Source: Bythopirellula goksoeyrii (GTDB taxonomy: Bacteria; Planctomycetota; Planctomycetia; Pirellulales; Lacipirellulaceae). From it: DNA of 64,000 bases. Location of the stretch: positions 9,211 to 73,210 of the forward strand of contig NZ_CP042913.1 in the NCBI RefSeq assembly GCF_008065115.1, written 5' to 3'. The first letter of the stretch is position 1; the number at the start of each line of letters is the position of its first letter. This document shows, piece by piece, positions 6,982 to 16,374 of this stretch. The position numbers were made by a program, and so were the translations under genes. The notes beneath the pieces are model-generated. The model saw only the letters and a list, made by a program, of their open reading frames with translations. It was not told the origin of the DNA and did no database searches.

Positions 6982-9675
6982 TTGCCCAACTCTTCTCGCG
7001 AATCCGAACGCCTAACCCGTAAGAAGCGGATTGACCCCAAGCTTAAGACGTTGGGCTGGGAGATTGTGCCATTCCAAGAAGGGAAGGACCTCGCCGAGTA
7101 CTCGCATCACGCCATCGAAGAGTTTCCTACCGACAAAGGACCGGTCGACTATGCCCTGGTAGTTAATGGCCAATTGCTAGGCGTGATCGAAGCAAAGAAG
7201 GTTGCCCTCGGCCCTCAAGGCGTCCTGCAACAGGCGGAACGCTATGCCAAGGGCATTTCTGCGAGCCCCTTCAACTATCGTGGCTTCCGCGTCCCGTTCC
7301 TCTTCTCATCCAATGGCGAGGTGATCTACTTCCACGACGTGCGGCACGAGTTGGAACTCTCCCGCAAGATCGTCGACTTCTACACCCCAGCCGCTCTCAC
7401 CGAACTACTTGCCACGGATCTCGACGAAGCTCACGAGCGATTGCGCGGGCTTCCTCAGAATCAATCGATCCGGGCCTGTCTGCTCCGGGCCAATGATGCG
7501 ATCGAGCAGGCACTCGCCAATCGAACCCGGCAAATGCTCGTCGCCATGGCGACCGGAACCGGCAAGACCTATATGAGCGTGAATCAAATCTATCGGCTCA
7601 TGAAATCAGGCACAGCCAAACGTATTCTGTTTCTGGTAGATCGCCGTGCACTAGCAGCACAAACCGTGCGGGCCTTTGCCTCGTTTGAGGCTGAACCGGG
7701 CCTCAAGTTCGACCAAATCTACGAGGTCTACAGCCAGAGCTTTCAAATGGGTGATTTCGACGAAGAAGAGAAATTCGATCCCAAAGTCTTGCCGAAAGAC
7801 TACCTCGTGAATCCCACCCCCGGCCATGCCTTCGTTTATGTCTGCACCATCCAGCGGATGACCATCAACTTGTTCGGCAGGCAGGCGGTCTTTCAAACCA
7901 CGTCGGACGAAGAAATCGACGAAGATGCCGAACAACTCAAGATACCGATTCACGCCTTCGACTTGATCATCGCCGACGAGTGTCATCGAGGTTACACCAC
8001 GGGCGAGGTCTCGGTCTGGCGAGACACCCTCAATCATTTCGACGCCACCCGCATCGGCCTCACTGCCACCCCTGCCGCCCATACCAAGGCGTACTTCAAG
8101 AACATTGTCTTTCGCTACCCCTATGAAGACGCCGTTCGGGATGGATATTTGGTCGACTACAACGCTGTGAAGGTCCGCTCCGATGTGCGAATGAATGGCA
8201 TCTTCCTCAACGAAGGTGAAGAAGTCGATATCGTCGACCCCGACAGCGGAGCAGAGACCCGAGACAGCCTCGAAGATGAACGGCAATTCGAGAGCACCGA
8301 GGTCGAGCGCAAAGTCACCTCACCCGACTCCAATCGCAAGATTGCCGAAGAACTAAAAAAGTACGCCGACGAACACGAGCAAGCGACCGGCCGCTTTCCC
8401 AAAACACTCATCTTCGCTGCCAACGACATTCCGCACATGTCCCACGCCGATCAGCTTGTAGAAATTTGCCGCGAGGTCTTTGGGCGAGGCGATGCATTCG
8501 TCCGCAAAATCACCGGTCGCGTCGATCGACCCTTGCAACAGATTCGCGAGTTCCGCAATCGCCAGAAACCCGGCATCGTTGTGACAGTCGATCTGCTCAC
8601 CACCGGCGTCGATATTCCCGATCTGGAGTTCATCGTCTTCCTGCGACCGGTGAAGTCCCGCATTCTCTTCGAGCAGATGATGGGCCGTGGCACGCGTAAA
8701 GGGGAACATCATCCCGACAAGTCACACTTCTTGGTCTTCGACTGCTTTGATGGCACCTTGCTCGAATACTTCCGCAATGCCACCGGCATTACCGCTGAAC
8801 CACCCGACATGCCCGCCCGCACCATCCGGCAGATCATCGACGACATCTGGAGCAATCGCGACCGCGAGTACAACATCCGCTGTCTCGTGAAGCGACTCCA
8901 GCGGATTGAGAAAAACATGGACGCCTCCGCCAGGGAGCAGTTCGCGGCCTTCGGCATCGCCGATGGGGACGTCGGCAAATACGCCTGCGCCTTGCCGCGC
9001 AAACTCAAGGAGGACTTTGTCGAGACGATGAAGCTCTTGCGTAAGTCGGATTTTCAAGACCTCTTGGAAAACTATCCCCGCCAAAAGAAGCTATTCATCC
9101 GGGCACCGGAGCACGAGGACATCGTCACGAGCGAATACCTCATCCGCGACGGCAAGGGGAATGAATACAAACCGGCAGACTATCTGGCGGCCTTTCAGAA
9201 ATTCGTAGACGAAAACACCGAGAAAGTCGCAGCGATTGGCATTCTGTTGGACCGCCCCCGCGACTGGAACACCGCTGCACTGACCGAACTCAAAGATAAG
9301 CTGTCAACCGCACCGGAGCGATTCACTCTGGAGAACCTACAACGGGCCCACGAGATGCACTATCATAAGGCCCTGGTAGAAATCATATCGATGGTCAAGC
9401 ACGCAGCGGATGAGGCCCAACCACTACTGACGGCGGAAGAACGGATCGACCGAGCGTTTGCGAAGCTGACAGCGAAGAAGACGTTTACTGATCAACAACA
9501 GCAGTGGCTCGACCGCATCCATGATCACTTGGTGACAAGCTTGACGATTGATCAGGAAGATTTTTTGCTGATGCCGGTCTTTGAACAGTCAGGCGGTTGG
9601 GTACAGGCGAATCGGGTGTTTGAAGGGAAGCTTGACGATTTACTTTTGGAACTGAACGAAGCGATTGCAGCTTGA
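6982..9675 (+). CDS. hsdR: Type I restriction enzyme, R subunit (helicase-nuclease)
   Basis: Motor and nuclease subunit of a type I R-M system, 897 residues. The N-terminal HSDR_N nuclease shows D56 (PVDYALV) and E70-A-K72 (GVIEAKK), a PD-(D/E)xK core. The SF2 helicase follows: Walker A ATGTGKT at 190-196, DECH box at 332-335, TATPA at motif III, and motif VI region MMGRGTRKGEH. The C-terminal part looks like the EcoEI R-type domain that contacts the methylase complex. TTG start at 6982 with GAAGGAAG upstream. The frame is fully open, unlike hsdM. With hsdM damaged, an active nuclease would be unsafe unless methylation persists, so the complex is probably silent or partly functional. Confidence 0.93.
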   Translation: MPNSSRESERLTRKKRIDPKLKTLGWEIVPFQEGKDLAEYSHHAIEEFPTDKGPVDYALVVNGQLLGVIEAKKVALGPQGVLQQAERYAKGISASPFNYRGFRVPFLFSSNGEVIYFHDVRHELELSRKIVDFYTPAALTELLATDLDEAHERLRGLPQNQSIRACLLRANDAIEQALANRTRQMLVAMATGTGKTYMSVNQIYRLMKSGTAKRILFLVDRRALAAQTVRAFASFEAEPGLKFDQIYEVYSQSFQMGDFDEEEKFDPKVLPKDYLVNPTPGHAFVYVCTIQRMTINLFGRQAVFQTTSDEEIDEDAEQLKIPIHAFDLIIADECHRGYTTGEVSVWRDTLNHFDATRIGLTATPAAHTKAYFKNIVFRYPYEDAVRDGYLVDYNAVKVRSDVRMNGIFLNEGEEVDIVDPDSGAETRDSLEDERQFESTEVERKVTSPDSNRKIAEELKKYADEHEQATGRFPKTLIFAANDIPHMSHADQLVEICREVFGRGDAFVRKITGRVDRPLQQIREFRNRQKPGIVVTVDLLTTGVDIPDLEFIVFLRPVKSRILFEQMMGRGTRKGEHHPDKSHFLVFDCFDGTLLEYFRNATGITAEPPDMPARTIRQIIDDIWSNRDREYNIRCLVKRLQRIEKNMDASAREQFAAFGIADGDVGKYACALPRKLKEDFVETMKLLRKSDFQDLLENYPRQKKLFIRAPEHEDIVTSEYLIRDGKGNEYKPADYLAAFQKFVDENTEKVAAIGILLDRPRDWNTAALTELKDKLSTAPERFTLENLQRAHEMHYHKALVEIISMVKHAADEAQPLLTAEERIDRAFAKLTAKKTFTDQQQQWLDRIHDHLVTSLTIDQEDFLLMPVFEQSGGWVQANRVFEGKLDDLLLELNEAIAA

Positions 9676-9680
9676 CGAAG

Positions 9681-9798
9681 CCCTCCCCGGCCCTGAGAGG
9701 CCGACCCTCCCAGAGGGAGGGTGTAGATATCGGTCTTCCTCCCTGATTTTACACACCCTCCCCCCGGGAGGGTCGGACGCCGTAGCGGCCGGGGAGGG
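9681..9798. repeat. GC-rich long inverted repeat, copy between hsdR and DUF559 gene
   Basis: Left arm CCCTCCCCGGCCCTGAGAGG then CCGACCCTCCCAGAGGGAGG; right arm ACCCTCCCCCCGGGAGGG then GTCGGACGCCGTAGCGGCC and GGGGAGGG. The arms are imperfect reverse complements of about 43 bases separated by about 30 bases. Each arm also holds the smaller palindrome GGGAGGG/CCCTCCC. It starts six bases after the hsdR stop, so a strong RNA hairpin would form just behind hsdR. Confidence 0.85.
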
Positions 9799-9894
9799 AT
9801 CTGGGCAGCGCTCCAGCAAGGTTTGGTTCGCCGAACAGCAATGATAAACTTGTATCTATTCACTTCTACACTCATACAATCGCTTTGACTACCA

Positions 9895-10332
9895 ATGAAT
9901 CCAAAACCCCACTCATCTGAGAAAACAACACGCGCCCATGCACTGCGACAGCAGCAAACCAAATCCGAATCGCTTCTTTGGTCACTATTGCGGGGTGGGC
10001 AGTTGTGTAACTTGAAGTTCCGTCGCCAACATCCCATCGGTCCCTACTATGCAGATTTTGCCTGCGTCGCTGAGCAACTGGTGATAGAAGTTGACGGCGG
10101 ATACCACGACGCTGTAGGTGAAAACGACTTGCATCGAGAAACCTATTTGCGCGAGTGCGGATGGCAAATCCTACGATTTACCGATAAGGACGTCGAACAC
10201 GATGTGCAGGCGGTCGGTCAGGCCATCGCATCGCACTTAGGTAAGCAGTATGATTTCAAACACCGAGATCGTCGTGGTGCAGGGATAGTGCATGAAAGTG
10301 CACCGGAGGGGCCGATGAATTTGTTTAGATAG
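9895..10332 (+). CDS. DUF559 Vsr-like endonuclease domain protein
   Basis: 145 residues. It matches the DUF559 family, which is related to very-short-patch repair (Vsr) nucleases of the PD-(D/E)xK fold. Visible core: E25 in TKSESLLW, RRQHPIGPYYADFAC with D54, then VIEVDGGYH with E65, D67 and H71, and a C-terminal GWQILRF. The residues expected for a nuclease are intact. It lies between hsdR and hsdM but is not a normal part of type I systems. Instead it is closely bounded by two full copies of the same inverted repeat (9681-9798 and 10343-10439, the second only ten bases after its stop), so repeat and gene may have arrived together. There is no clear Shine-Dalgarno before the ATG. Confidence 0.85.
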   Translation: MNPKPHSSEKTTRAHALRQQQTKSESLLWSLLRGGQLCNLKFRRQHPIGPYYADFACVAEQLVIEVDGGYHDAVGENDLHRETYLRECGWQILRFTDKDVEHDVQAVGQAIASHLGKQYDFKHRDRRGAGIVHESAPEGPMNLFR

Positions 10333-10342
10333 CAGGCTTGTA

Positions 10343-10439
10343 CCCTCCCCGGCCCTGAGAGGCCGACCCTCCCAGAGGGAGGGTGTTTTATAATTACCCT
10401 CCCTCTGGGAGGGTCGGACGCGGTAGCGGCCGGGGAGGG
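10343..10439. repeat. GC-rich long inverted repeat, copy between DUF559 gene and hsdM
   Basis: 97 bases. The left arm is the same as at 9681 (CCCTCCCCGGCCCTGAGAGG onward) and the right arm is ACCCTCCCTCTGGGAGGG then GTCGGACGCGGTAGCGGCC and GGGGAGGG. The arms are separated by a short AT-rich loop (GTTTTATAATTA). It sits 34 bases upstream of the hsdM TTG start, so its hairpin would be in the hsdM leader. Confidence 0.88.
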
Positions 10440-10473
10440 CAAACACCCAATCACTAAGTAAAGGAAATCCAAC

Positions 10474-11934
10474 TTGTCTGACGTTGTCCAAAAACTCTGG
10501 GGCTTCTGCCATACTCTCCGCCACGATGGCATCGACTATGGCGACTATATCGAGCAGATTACCTATTTGCTCTTTCTGAAAATGTCCGACGAACGGGGCA
10601 TCGGTCTCATCAAAGTGAAAATGCGGTCTGTCGACGACCCGAAGAAGAGCGTCAAGCTCGACTGCGCTTGGCCTGCTCTCACGTCCAAAGCGGGCACCGA
10701 CCTCACCGACTATTATGCCAATGTCCTGCGGGCACTTGGTTAGCAGGAAGGGCTCCTGGGCGACATCTTCTCCGGGGCTCAGTCGCGGTTCAACAAGCCG
10801 GCGAATCTCAAAAAGCTGCTCACCACTATCGACGAAACCGAATGGACCACGCTCGAAGTCAACGTGAAAGCTGATGCCTTTGAGGGGCTTCTCGAAAAAG
10901 CCGCCGCTGAAGGTAAGAAAGGGGCGGGGCAATACTTCACGCCACGGCTCTTAATCAAATCCATCGTTCGCTGCATGAAACCCGACCCACGCACCAGCGC
11001 CGATTACAAAATCTGCGACCCCGCCTGTGGCACGGGGGAGTTTATCGTGTCAGCATACGAGTGGCTCCTCGGCGAGACCAAGAATGGGGCCGATCTCGAC
11101 CGGCCCACCGTGAAGCGAGTCAAGAACAACACCTATTTTGGCCAAGACCTGGTTGCCCGCCCGCGAAGGCTGGCCCTGATGAATCTTTACCTGCACAACC
11201 TGGAGCCGCACATCTCGCTGGGCGACTCGATCTACGACCCGCCACCGGGGACGCGGTTTGATTGCATCCTCACCAATCCCCCCTTCGGCACGCGCGGAGC
11301 GAATCAGGCCCCCACGCGAGACGACTTCACCATCACCACCAGCAACAAGCAGCTCAACTTCCTGCAGCATGTGCTCACCACACTCAAGCCGGGGGGTCGA
11401 GCGGCGGTTGTGGTGCCGGACAACTGCCTATTTGCCGATCAGGCGGGCGAAGTTTTCAAGCTCATCACCGAAGACTGCGACCTGCACACCGTGCTGCGGC
11501 TCACCAACGGCACGTTCACGCCATACAGCCCCGGCACCAAGACGAACGTCGTCTTCTTCACCAAGGGCTACCCGACCGAAACCGTCTGGATTTACGACAA
11601 CCGCACCAACATCCCAGGCATCACGAAGAAGGACCGCCCGCTCACCAAAGAACACTTCACCGCTTTCGAGAAGTGCTACGGCAAGGACCCCAACGGCGGA
11701 GCAAAGCGCAAGGCAAGCGACTCGAAGGACGACCGCTGGCGGAAGTTCAGCATCGCCGAAGTAAAGGAACGCGACTTCAAGCTCGACAGCCTCAAGTGGC
11801 TGCGGGACGAATCCCTCGACGACAGCGACGACCTGCCGCCGCCCGAGCAGCTCGCAACCGATGCGATATCGGAACTCGAAAACGCAATTCTGGAGCTGAA
11901 CGGCGTCGTGGCATTGCTGGAGAATGGTGGTTGA
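10474..11934 (+). pseudogene. hsdM: Type I methylase subunit HsdM with in-frame amber codon
   Basis: N6-adenine methyltransferase subunit of the type I system. The frame is continuous from the TTG at 10474 (AAGGAAA upstream) to the stop at 11932-11934, 486 codons, normal length, except for a TAG at 10741-10743 (codon 90). The residues either side, VLRALG and QEGLLGDIFSGAQSRF, form an uninterrupted HsdM sequence in which a lysine is usual at this point, so AAG to TAG explains the break. Downstream the catalytic motifs are intact: SAM-binding DPACGTGEF at about 182-190 and active-site NPPF at about 269-272. The stop separates the N-terminal helical domain from the catalytic domain. A GTG at 10864 could restart, but without a good ribosome-binding site. 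Confidence 0.88.
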
Positions 11935-11939
11935 GCTTC

Positions 11940-13577
11940 ATGAGCATTGCAACAGATAAGACAGTGGCCTCGTCAGAAAACAGCGACGGTTCCTTGCCCG
12001 AAGGATGGGCAGCCTGCCAAATAGAAGCTGCTGGTAAATGGGCAACTGGCGGCACTCCCTCCCGTAAGAACCCGGAGTATTTCGGAGGTAAAATCCCTTG
12101 GGTAAAGAGTGGCGATCTGAATGATGGGAGAATCACCGCAACCGAAGAATACATTTCACAAGAAGGACTTGCGAACTCTGCCGCAAAAATACTTCCAAGT
12201 GGCACGCTCTCGATTGCCTTGTATGGGGCGACTATTGGCAAGCTCGGTTTGCTTGAGATTGAAGCAGCAACAAATCAAGCCTGTGCGAATTGCATTGTTG
12301 ACGAACTGCACTTTGACCGTTCTTATCTCTTCTACTATCTGCTTTCGCAGCGACAATCCCTAATCGAAGCCGGACAAGGTGGAACACAACCGAACTTGAC
12401 CAACAAGATTGTGCGTGATTGGCCTCTTCACCTTCCACCCCTCGCCGAGCAAAAGCGAATCGTGGCGAAGGTCGAGGCCCTGTTGGAGCGGGTGAACAAG
12501 GCCCGCGAGCGGCTCAGCCGCGTGCCGGACATCCTCAAGAAGTTCCGCCAATCCGTCCTCGCCGCCGCCTGCTCCGGCCGCCTCACCGCCGACTGGCGGG
12601 AGGAGCATGGTAATGTAGAGCCTGCAGATGAGCTCATTTGCCGAACACGAGATGAGCGTCAAGCTAAATGGGAAGAGGCTGAAATGGCGAAGTATGCTGC
12701 CGGAGGGAGAACTGGAGGTTCAAATAACTGGAAGTCCAAGTACAAGCCAGCAGTTGAAATCGATACAGATTCACTATTCGAGCTTCCAGAGACGTGGATG
12801 TGGGTTTCATTCGACGAAGTGTCTGCTCAGTCGCTCTACGGCCCTCGCTTTGGTGCCGATGAGTATGTTTCTGAAGGTGTTCCGACAATCCGGACGTCTG
12901 ATATGGATTATCGAGGCAATATAGACTTTGACAATCCGCCACGACTTGAAATAGAAGAACGAGCGAAGCCGCACTTTTGTTTGAAGCGGAATGACTTGCT
13001 TGTAACACGCACTGGTGCAACGATAGGAAAGTGTGCTCTATTCGACTCCGAATTAGGGGAAGCTATTGCAAGTGCCTACTTAATTCGATATCGCCTAACA
13101 ACGTCTACGACGGACCCGAAGTATCTTCTAAACTTCCTAATGTCGCCGCAAGGACAAGAGCGACTGGTAGGCGGTACACAAGCCTCCGCTCAACCTAACA
13201 TTAATACCAAAGCAATTGCCAGGATTCCCTTGCCGCTCGCACCCTTAGATGAACAACGAGAAATTGTGCGTCGGGTCGACTTCTTGTTGGATTATGCGAT
13301 CGAGATTGAAGATCGAGTCTCAACTGGAACTAGACGAACCGAAAAGATTGGCCAGTCCGTTCTTGCCAAGGCATTCGCCGGAGAGCTTGTCGAAACCGAA
13401 GCCGACCTGGCCCGCCGCGAAGGCCGCGAATTCGAACCGGCTTCCGTTCTGCTGGAGCGCATCGCGGCAGAGCGAGCGGCGGAGAGTAATGGAAGCCCAA
13501 GCGGGCGGTCAAACGTAAGAAGAAACGTTAAGAATCTGTCCCAATACCGAAACGACTCTTTCCCTCCCCGGCCCTGA
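11940..13577 (+). CDS. hsdS: Type I specificity subunit HsdS, probably frameshifted at its C-terminus
   Basis: DNA-recognition subunit, 545 residues from the ATG at 11940, five bases after the hsdM stop. Two target-recognition domains are visible: TRD1 (about 20-170, ending LPPLAEQKRIVAKVEALLE) and TRD2 (about 275-450, ending APLDEQREIVRRVDFLL), each followed by a conserved helix with KFRQSVLAAACSGRLT or KIGQSVLAKAFAGELV. After residue 515 the frame appears shifted. The +2 frame reads WKPKRAVKRKKKR and stops at 13529-13531, a basic tail typical of HsdS, whereas the actual frame runs on into the repeat and stops at its TGA (13575-13577). Loss of one A in AGTAATGG (about 13485-13492) would explain this. 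The tail is dispensable in many homologues, so function may survive. Confidence 0.88.
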   Translation: MSIATDKTVASSENSDGSLPEGWAACQIEAAGKWATGGTPSRKNPEYFGGKIPWVKSGDLNDGRITATEEYISQEGLANSAAKILPSGTLSIALYGATIGKLGLLEIEAATNQACANCIVDELHFDRSYLFYYLLSQRQSLIEAGQGGTQPNLTNKIVRDWPLHLPPLAEQKRIVAKVEALLERVNKARERLSRVPDILKKFRQSVLAAACSGRLTADWREEHGNVEPADELICRTRDERQAKWEEAEMAKYAAGGRTGGSNNWKSKYKPAVEIDTDSLFELPETWMWVSFDEVSAQSLYGPRFGADEYVSEGVPTIRTSDMDYRGNIDFDNPPRLEIEERAKPHFCLKRNDLLVTRTGATIGKCALFDSELGEAIASAYLIRYRLTTSTTDPKYLLNFLMSPQGQERLVGGTQASAQPNINTKAIARIPLPLAPLDEQREIVRRVDFLLDYAIEIEDRVSTGTRRTEKIGQSVLAKAFAGELVETEADLARREGREFEPASVLLERIAAERAAESNGSPSGRSNVRRNVKNLSQYRNDSFPPRP

Positions 13578-13656
13578 AAGTCCGACCCTCCCAGAGGGAG
13601 GATGTTTTAGAATACCCTCCCTCTGGGAGGGTCGCGAGCTATCGAGCGGGGAGGGG
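13562..13656. repeat. GC-rich long inverted repeat, copy after hsdS
   Basis: 95 bases. Left arm CCCTCCCCGGCCCTGAAAGT then CCGACCCTCCCAGAGGGAGG, right arm ACCCTCCCTCTGGGAGGG then GTCGCGAGCTATCGAG and GGGGAGGGG. The left arm supplies the last six codons and the stop of the present hsdS frame. The right arm carries the same variant as the solitary arm at 6567-6608. Confidence 0.87.
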
Positions 13657-13772
13657 ATACTGGAATCGGCTCTCCATCTTGGCAAGCACACTAAAACTCA
13701 AGAAGAAGTAGTTCACGCTTTCTGACTAGCGCCGAGCATCTAAGTAACTACTGCCAAAGTGGCACAAAAACA

Positions 13773-14160
13773 GTGTCTAACCTCCAGTCACCTATTCCTT
13801 ATAATAGGGTTCGCAGCAAGAACTGTGAGTTCTTTGACAACTGAGAATAAGAGTCGAGGGCTGAGAGACGAGAGTCTAGAGCCAGAGACTCGGAAACCGA
13901 GAGCGCATCCACAGCGTTGCCGCTAGAGATCCGTCAGTAGGTTTTTGGCGGCCAAATGCTCGCTGGATTTCACTTTTTTGCCCCAAGGAGAAGAATTTTG
14001 TTTTCAAAATTATTTGAAAAACTCAATAAAACCAGGGGAAAATCAAGAAAATGGGTTTAGTTTTGTATTTTGTTTTTTAGTTGCCGATAAAAGCAACCCG
14101 GTAAGCATGCCGTCGCCGTGCGCAGGATTGCGATAAGTTCGTTCACTTTTCGCAAGTTGC
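13773..14160 (-). repeat. Dispersed repeat of about 390 bases, copy 1 (inverted relative to 21298-21652)
   Basis: On the minus strand this aligns with 21298-21652 on the plus strand over almost its full length. A block of about 53 bases around 14030-14085 (AACTAAAAAACAAAATACAA and on to CCCCTGGTT) is identical in both. Other shared landmarks are GGCCGCCAAAAACCTAC, GACGGATCTCTAGCG and, at the far end, GGTGACTGGAGGTTAGA. The matching 63-codon open frames in the two copies come from the DNA repeat and are probably not genes. The stretch 13657-13772 before it holds nothing recognisable. Confidence 0.85.
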
Positions 14161-14173
14161 GATCGTCCGGCGG
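14057..14173 (-). pseudogene. C-terminal gene remnant inside dispersed repeat copy 1
   Basis: The minus frame reads LRKVNELIAILRTATACLP, then GCFYR and an AT-rich run-out to a stop at 14057. The second repeat copy encodes the parallel sequence LRKVKEVISILRTATACLP at 21281-21382. The helical character and the ending resemble C-termini of four-helix-bundle (23S intervening-sequence-like) proteins, but this is only an impression. The upstream part of the frame (to 14296) is not recognisable, so the coding part is a fragment. Confidence 0.35.
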
Positions 14174-14452
14174 ACGCTTCACGGGATAAGTATCTATCTG
14201 CTTGCCGAAGTTCACGTGGCCTTTGACTACAACCAAATAATATTGAACAGGAGGAAACCGAGGCAACGGAGAAAAATCGAAAGGAGAGAAGTGCACTAAT
14301 GTTTTCTAACTAAATTAGCTCCGATCGGTGAGGATGAGTGTTGCGATTTTACACTCTCCCTCCGTTCTCTCAGTTTCCTCCTGTTTCCTATCTTGATTGC
14401 GGCTGGGGTGCCTCGCTTTGATCATAAGATTAGTGCAGATGAGAGAAGATTA

Positions 14453-15979
14453 CTAATTCATTAACCGCTGCTGAGTAATCTCAATGGCTTTCAACAAGCC
14501 CTGTGCCTTGTTGAGTGTTTCCTGGTACTCCGTTTCCGGCACACTGTCGGCGACGATGCCCGCACCTGCCTGGATGTAGGCTTTGTTATTGTGAATCACC
14601 ACGGTGCGGAGCGCGATGCAGGTATCCATGTTGCCGGCGAAATCAATGTATCCCACTGCGCCGGCATAGGGACCGCGACGGGTGGGCTCGATCTCGTCGA
14701 TGATTTCCATGGCTCGCACCTTGGGAGCCCCAGAGACCGTGCCCGCCGGCAAGCAGGCAGCCAGTGCATCAAAGGCATCGCATTCTTCTCGCAACTGACC
14801 CGTTACATTCGACGTGATGTGCATCACGTGGCTGTAGCGCTCGATCACCATGACGTCGGAGATCTCGACCGAACCAAACTTCGCCACACGTCCCACATCA
14901 TTGCGGCCCAGATCGACGAGCATTACATGCTCGGCACACTCTTTGGGGTCTGCCAGCAATTCTTCACCTAGCCGCTGATCTTCAACGTCGTCCTGTCCTC
15001 GCTTTCTCGTGCCCGCCAAGGGTCGGACGGTCACCTTGTTATCGACCACACGAACCATGATTTCGGGAGAACTTCCTACGAGTGTTACTTCGGGAGTGCG
15101 CAGATAAAACATGAAGGGACTAGGATTCACAACACGCAACGTTCGGTAGAGTTCGAAAGGAGGCGATTGAAATTCGGCTTCCATTCGCTGGCTGATGACT
15201 ACCTGGAAAATGTCTCCAGCGCGAATGTATTCGACGCATTTTCGCACGGCATCTTCATACTCACTTTGAGTGAAATTCGAGGAGCAATTGAGTGAACTTC
15301 CACCGTCGGAGTTTATGTCCGCAAGTTGCAGCGATTCCTGTTGGGATTCCAACCGCTCAACGATCTTGTCAACACGTTTTCCAGCCTTGTCGTAAGCTTG
15401 ACGAAGCGCCTCGGGATCTTTATTCGATACCTCCGCCAAGGCGAGTACGATAACCGTTTTCTGCACATGATCGAACACAACCAAAGAATCAAAGAGAGCA
15501 AACCACAGGTCGGGCAGTTGACGATCATCCTGAGGAGCGTTAGGTAGGTCTTCTACATACCGCACTGTGTCGTACCCTGCATACCCAATGGCACCCCCGA
15601 TGAACGGTGGCAGCTGCTCCGGATGGGCAACCCTCATGGCATCGACGTGTTCTCGCAGAGCTTCAAAGGGATTCTCTGAAGTGATGGCCTGCGTTTCCCA
15701 CTCTGGTTCGCCCGCCGAGTTGTCACCTCGGGAAGCAATGGCAACCTGTTTCCCATAGGCCTTGATCCACTTGAATGGATCGCTCGCTACGAAGGAATAG
15801 CGTCCCACCTTTTCACCACCAATGACACTTTCGAACAAACATGCCGCATCAGTCAAATCAAGCCGCTGAAAAGCCTGAACGGGTGTTAAGGCGTCACTTA
15901 GTAGCCTGCGAAATACGGGGACATAGTCAGCGCTTGCAGCGAGTTGAGAAAAGCGGTCGAATCCAGGTGCGTAACTCAT
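14453..15979 (-). CDS. trpE: Anthranilate synthase component I
   Basis: Chorismate to anthranilate, first committed step of tryptophan synthesis. 508 residues, normal length. The N-terminal tryptophan-feedback site is present as CLFES at about 47-51. The chorismate-binding domain shows [40 protein letters not shown] and [12 protein letters not shown], with the residues expected for anthranilate (not isochorismate) chemistry. The glutaminase subunit TrpG is not adjacent. No leader peptide with tandem Trp codons was seen upstream. The gene is divergent from mcsA across about 395 bases. Confidence 0.96.
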   Translation of the reverse strand: MSYAPGFDRFSQLAASADYVPVFRRLLSDALTPVQAFQRLDLTDAACLFESVIGGEKVGRYSFVASDPFKWIKAYGKQVAIASRGDNSAGEPEWETQAITSENPFEALREHVDAMRVAHPEQLPPFIGGAIGYAGYDTVRYVEDLPNAPQDDRQLPDLWFALFDSLVVFDHVQKTVIVLALAEVSNKDPEALRQAYDKAGKRVDKIVERLESQQESLQLADINSDGGSSLNCSSNFTQSEYEDAVRKCVEYIRAGDIFQVVISQRMEAEFQSPPFELYRTLRVVNPSPFMFYLRTPEVTLVGSSPEIMVRVVDNKVTVRPLAGTRKRGQDDVEDQRLGEELLADPKECAEHVMLVDLGRNDVGRVAKFGSVEISDVMVIERYSHVMHITSNVTGQLREECDAFDALAACLPAGTVSGAPKVRAMEIIDEIEPTRRGPYAGAVGYIDFAGNMDTCIALRTVVIHNNKAYIQAGAGIVADSVPETEYQETLNKAQGLLKAIEITQQRLMN

Positions 15980-16138
15980 CGTGCCAAGATGTCCTCACAG
16001 ACGGTGCCAAGAACCTTACATGGATCAATTTGAGAGCCAGCTTATCAGTTGCCTCTACCCCTCACAACTGTCGTTCTGTGAGAGGCTGGAGGGCTCCAAC
16101 TAATTGATGGGTAAGTACTTAGGTGTTCTACGGTTCTC

Positions 16139-16166
16139 TTGACACCACCCGTAACACAGCTAGAAT
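16139..16166 (+). promoter_or_regulatory. Sigma-70-type promoter upstream of mcsA
   Basis: TTGACA at 16139-16144 and TAGAAT at 16161-16166 with a 16-base spacer. Transcription would begin near 16173, giving a leader of about 200 bases before mcsA. Just behind the -10 a CCCC..TTTAATA..GGGGG hairpin could form. No CtsR or HrcA operator was recognised. The rest of the 15980-16374 gap shows no gene. Confidence 0.55.
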
Positions 16167-16374
16167 CCCCATACTTTAATAGGGGGATTCTCTGACAGAC
16201 TCTCACCGAGAGCGGCGATGCTCATACCTGGTGGCAGACACGCAAGGATTCTCCTAAGTTCGACCTTGCCCCAGGCGCACACTCTGGAATGATTCCAAAA
16301 GAGAGTATACTGCAAGTCAGAGGCTGAATCTGATACCGAATTCTCCTTTAACAAGCCAATTCGTGAGTTGAACT

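Noticed and set aside
7651-9084. Several long minus-strand and alternative plus-strand frames within hsdR
   Set aside because: They overlap a fully supported HsdR protein and show no family signature.
11262-11939. Long N-terminal extension of the hsdS frame inside hsdM
   Set aside because: It lies in a different frame over hsdM, is rich in His/Arg/Gln of the wrong type and matches nothing; the real start is the ATG at 11940.
9681-13656. CRISPR array
   Set aside because: The copies are long palindromes in gene spacers at irregular distances of hundreds to thousands of bases, not short direct repeats with spacers.
13945-14136. 63-codon frame repeated at 21327-21518 on the other strand
   Set aside because: Both frames match only because the DNA is a repeat; the more plausible coding remnant lies on the opposite strand of each copy, and the best-conserved core is AT-rich and non-coding.
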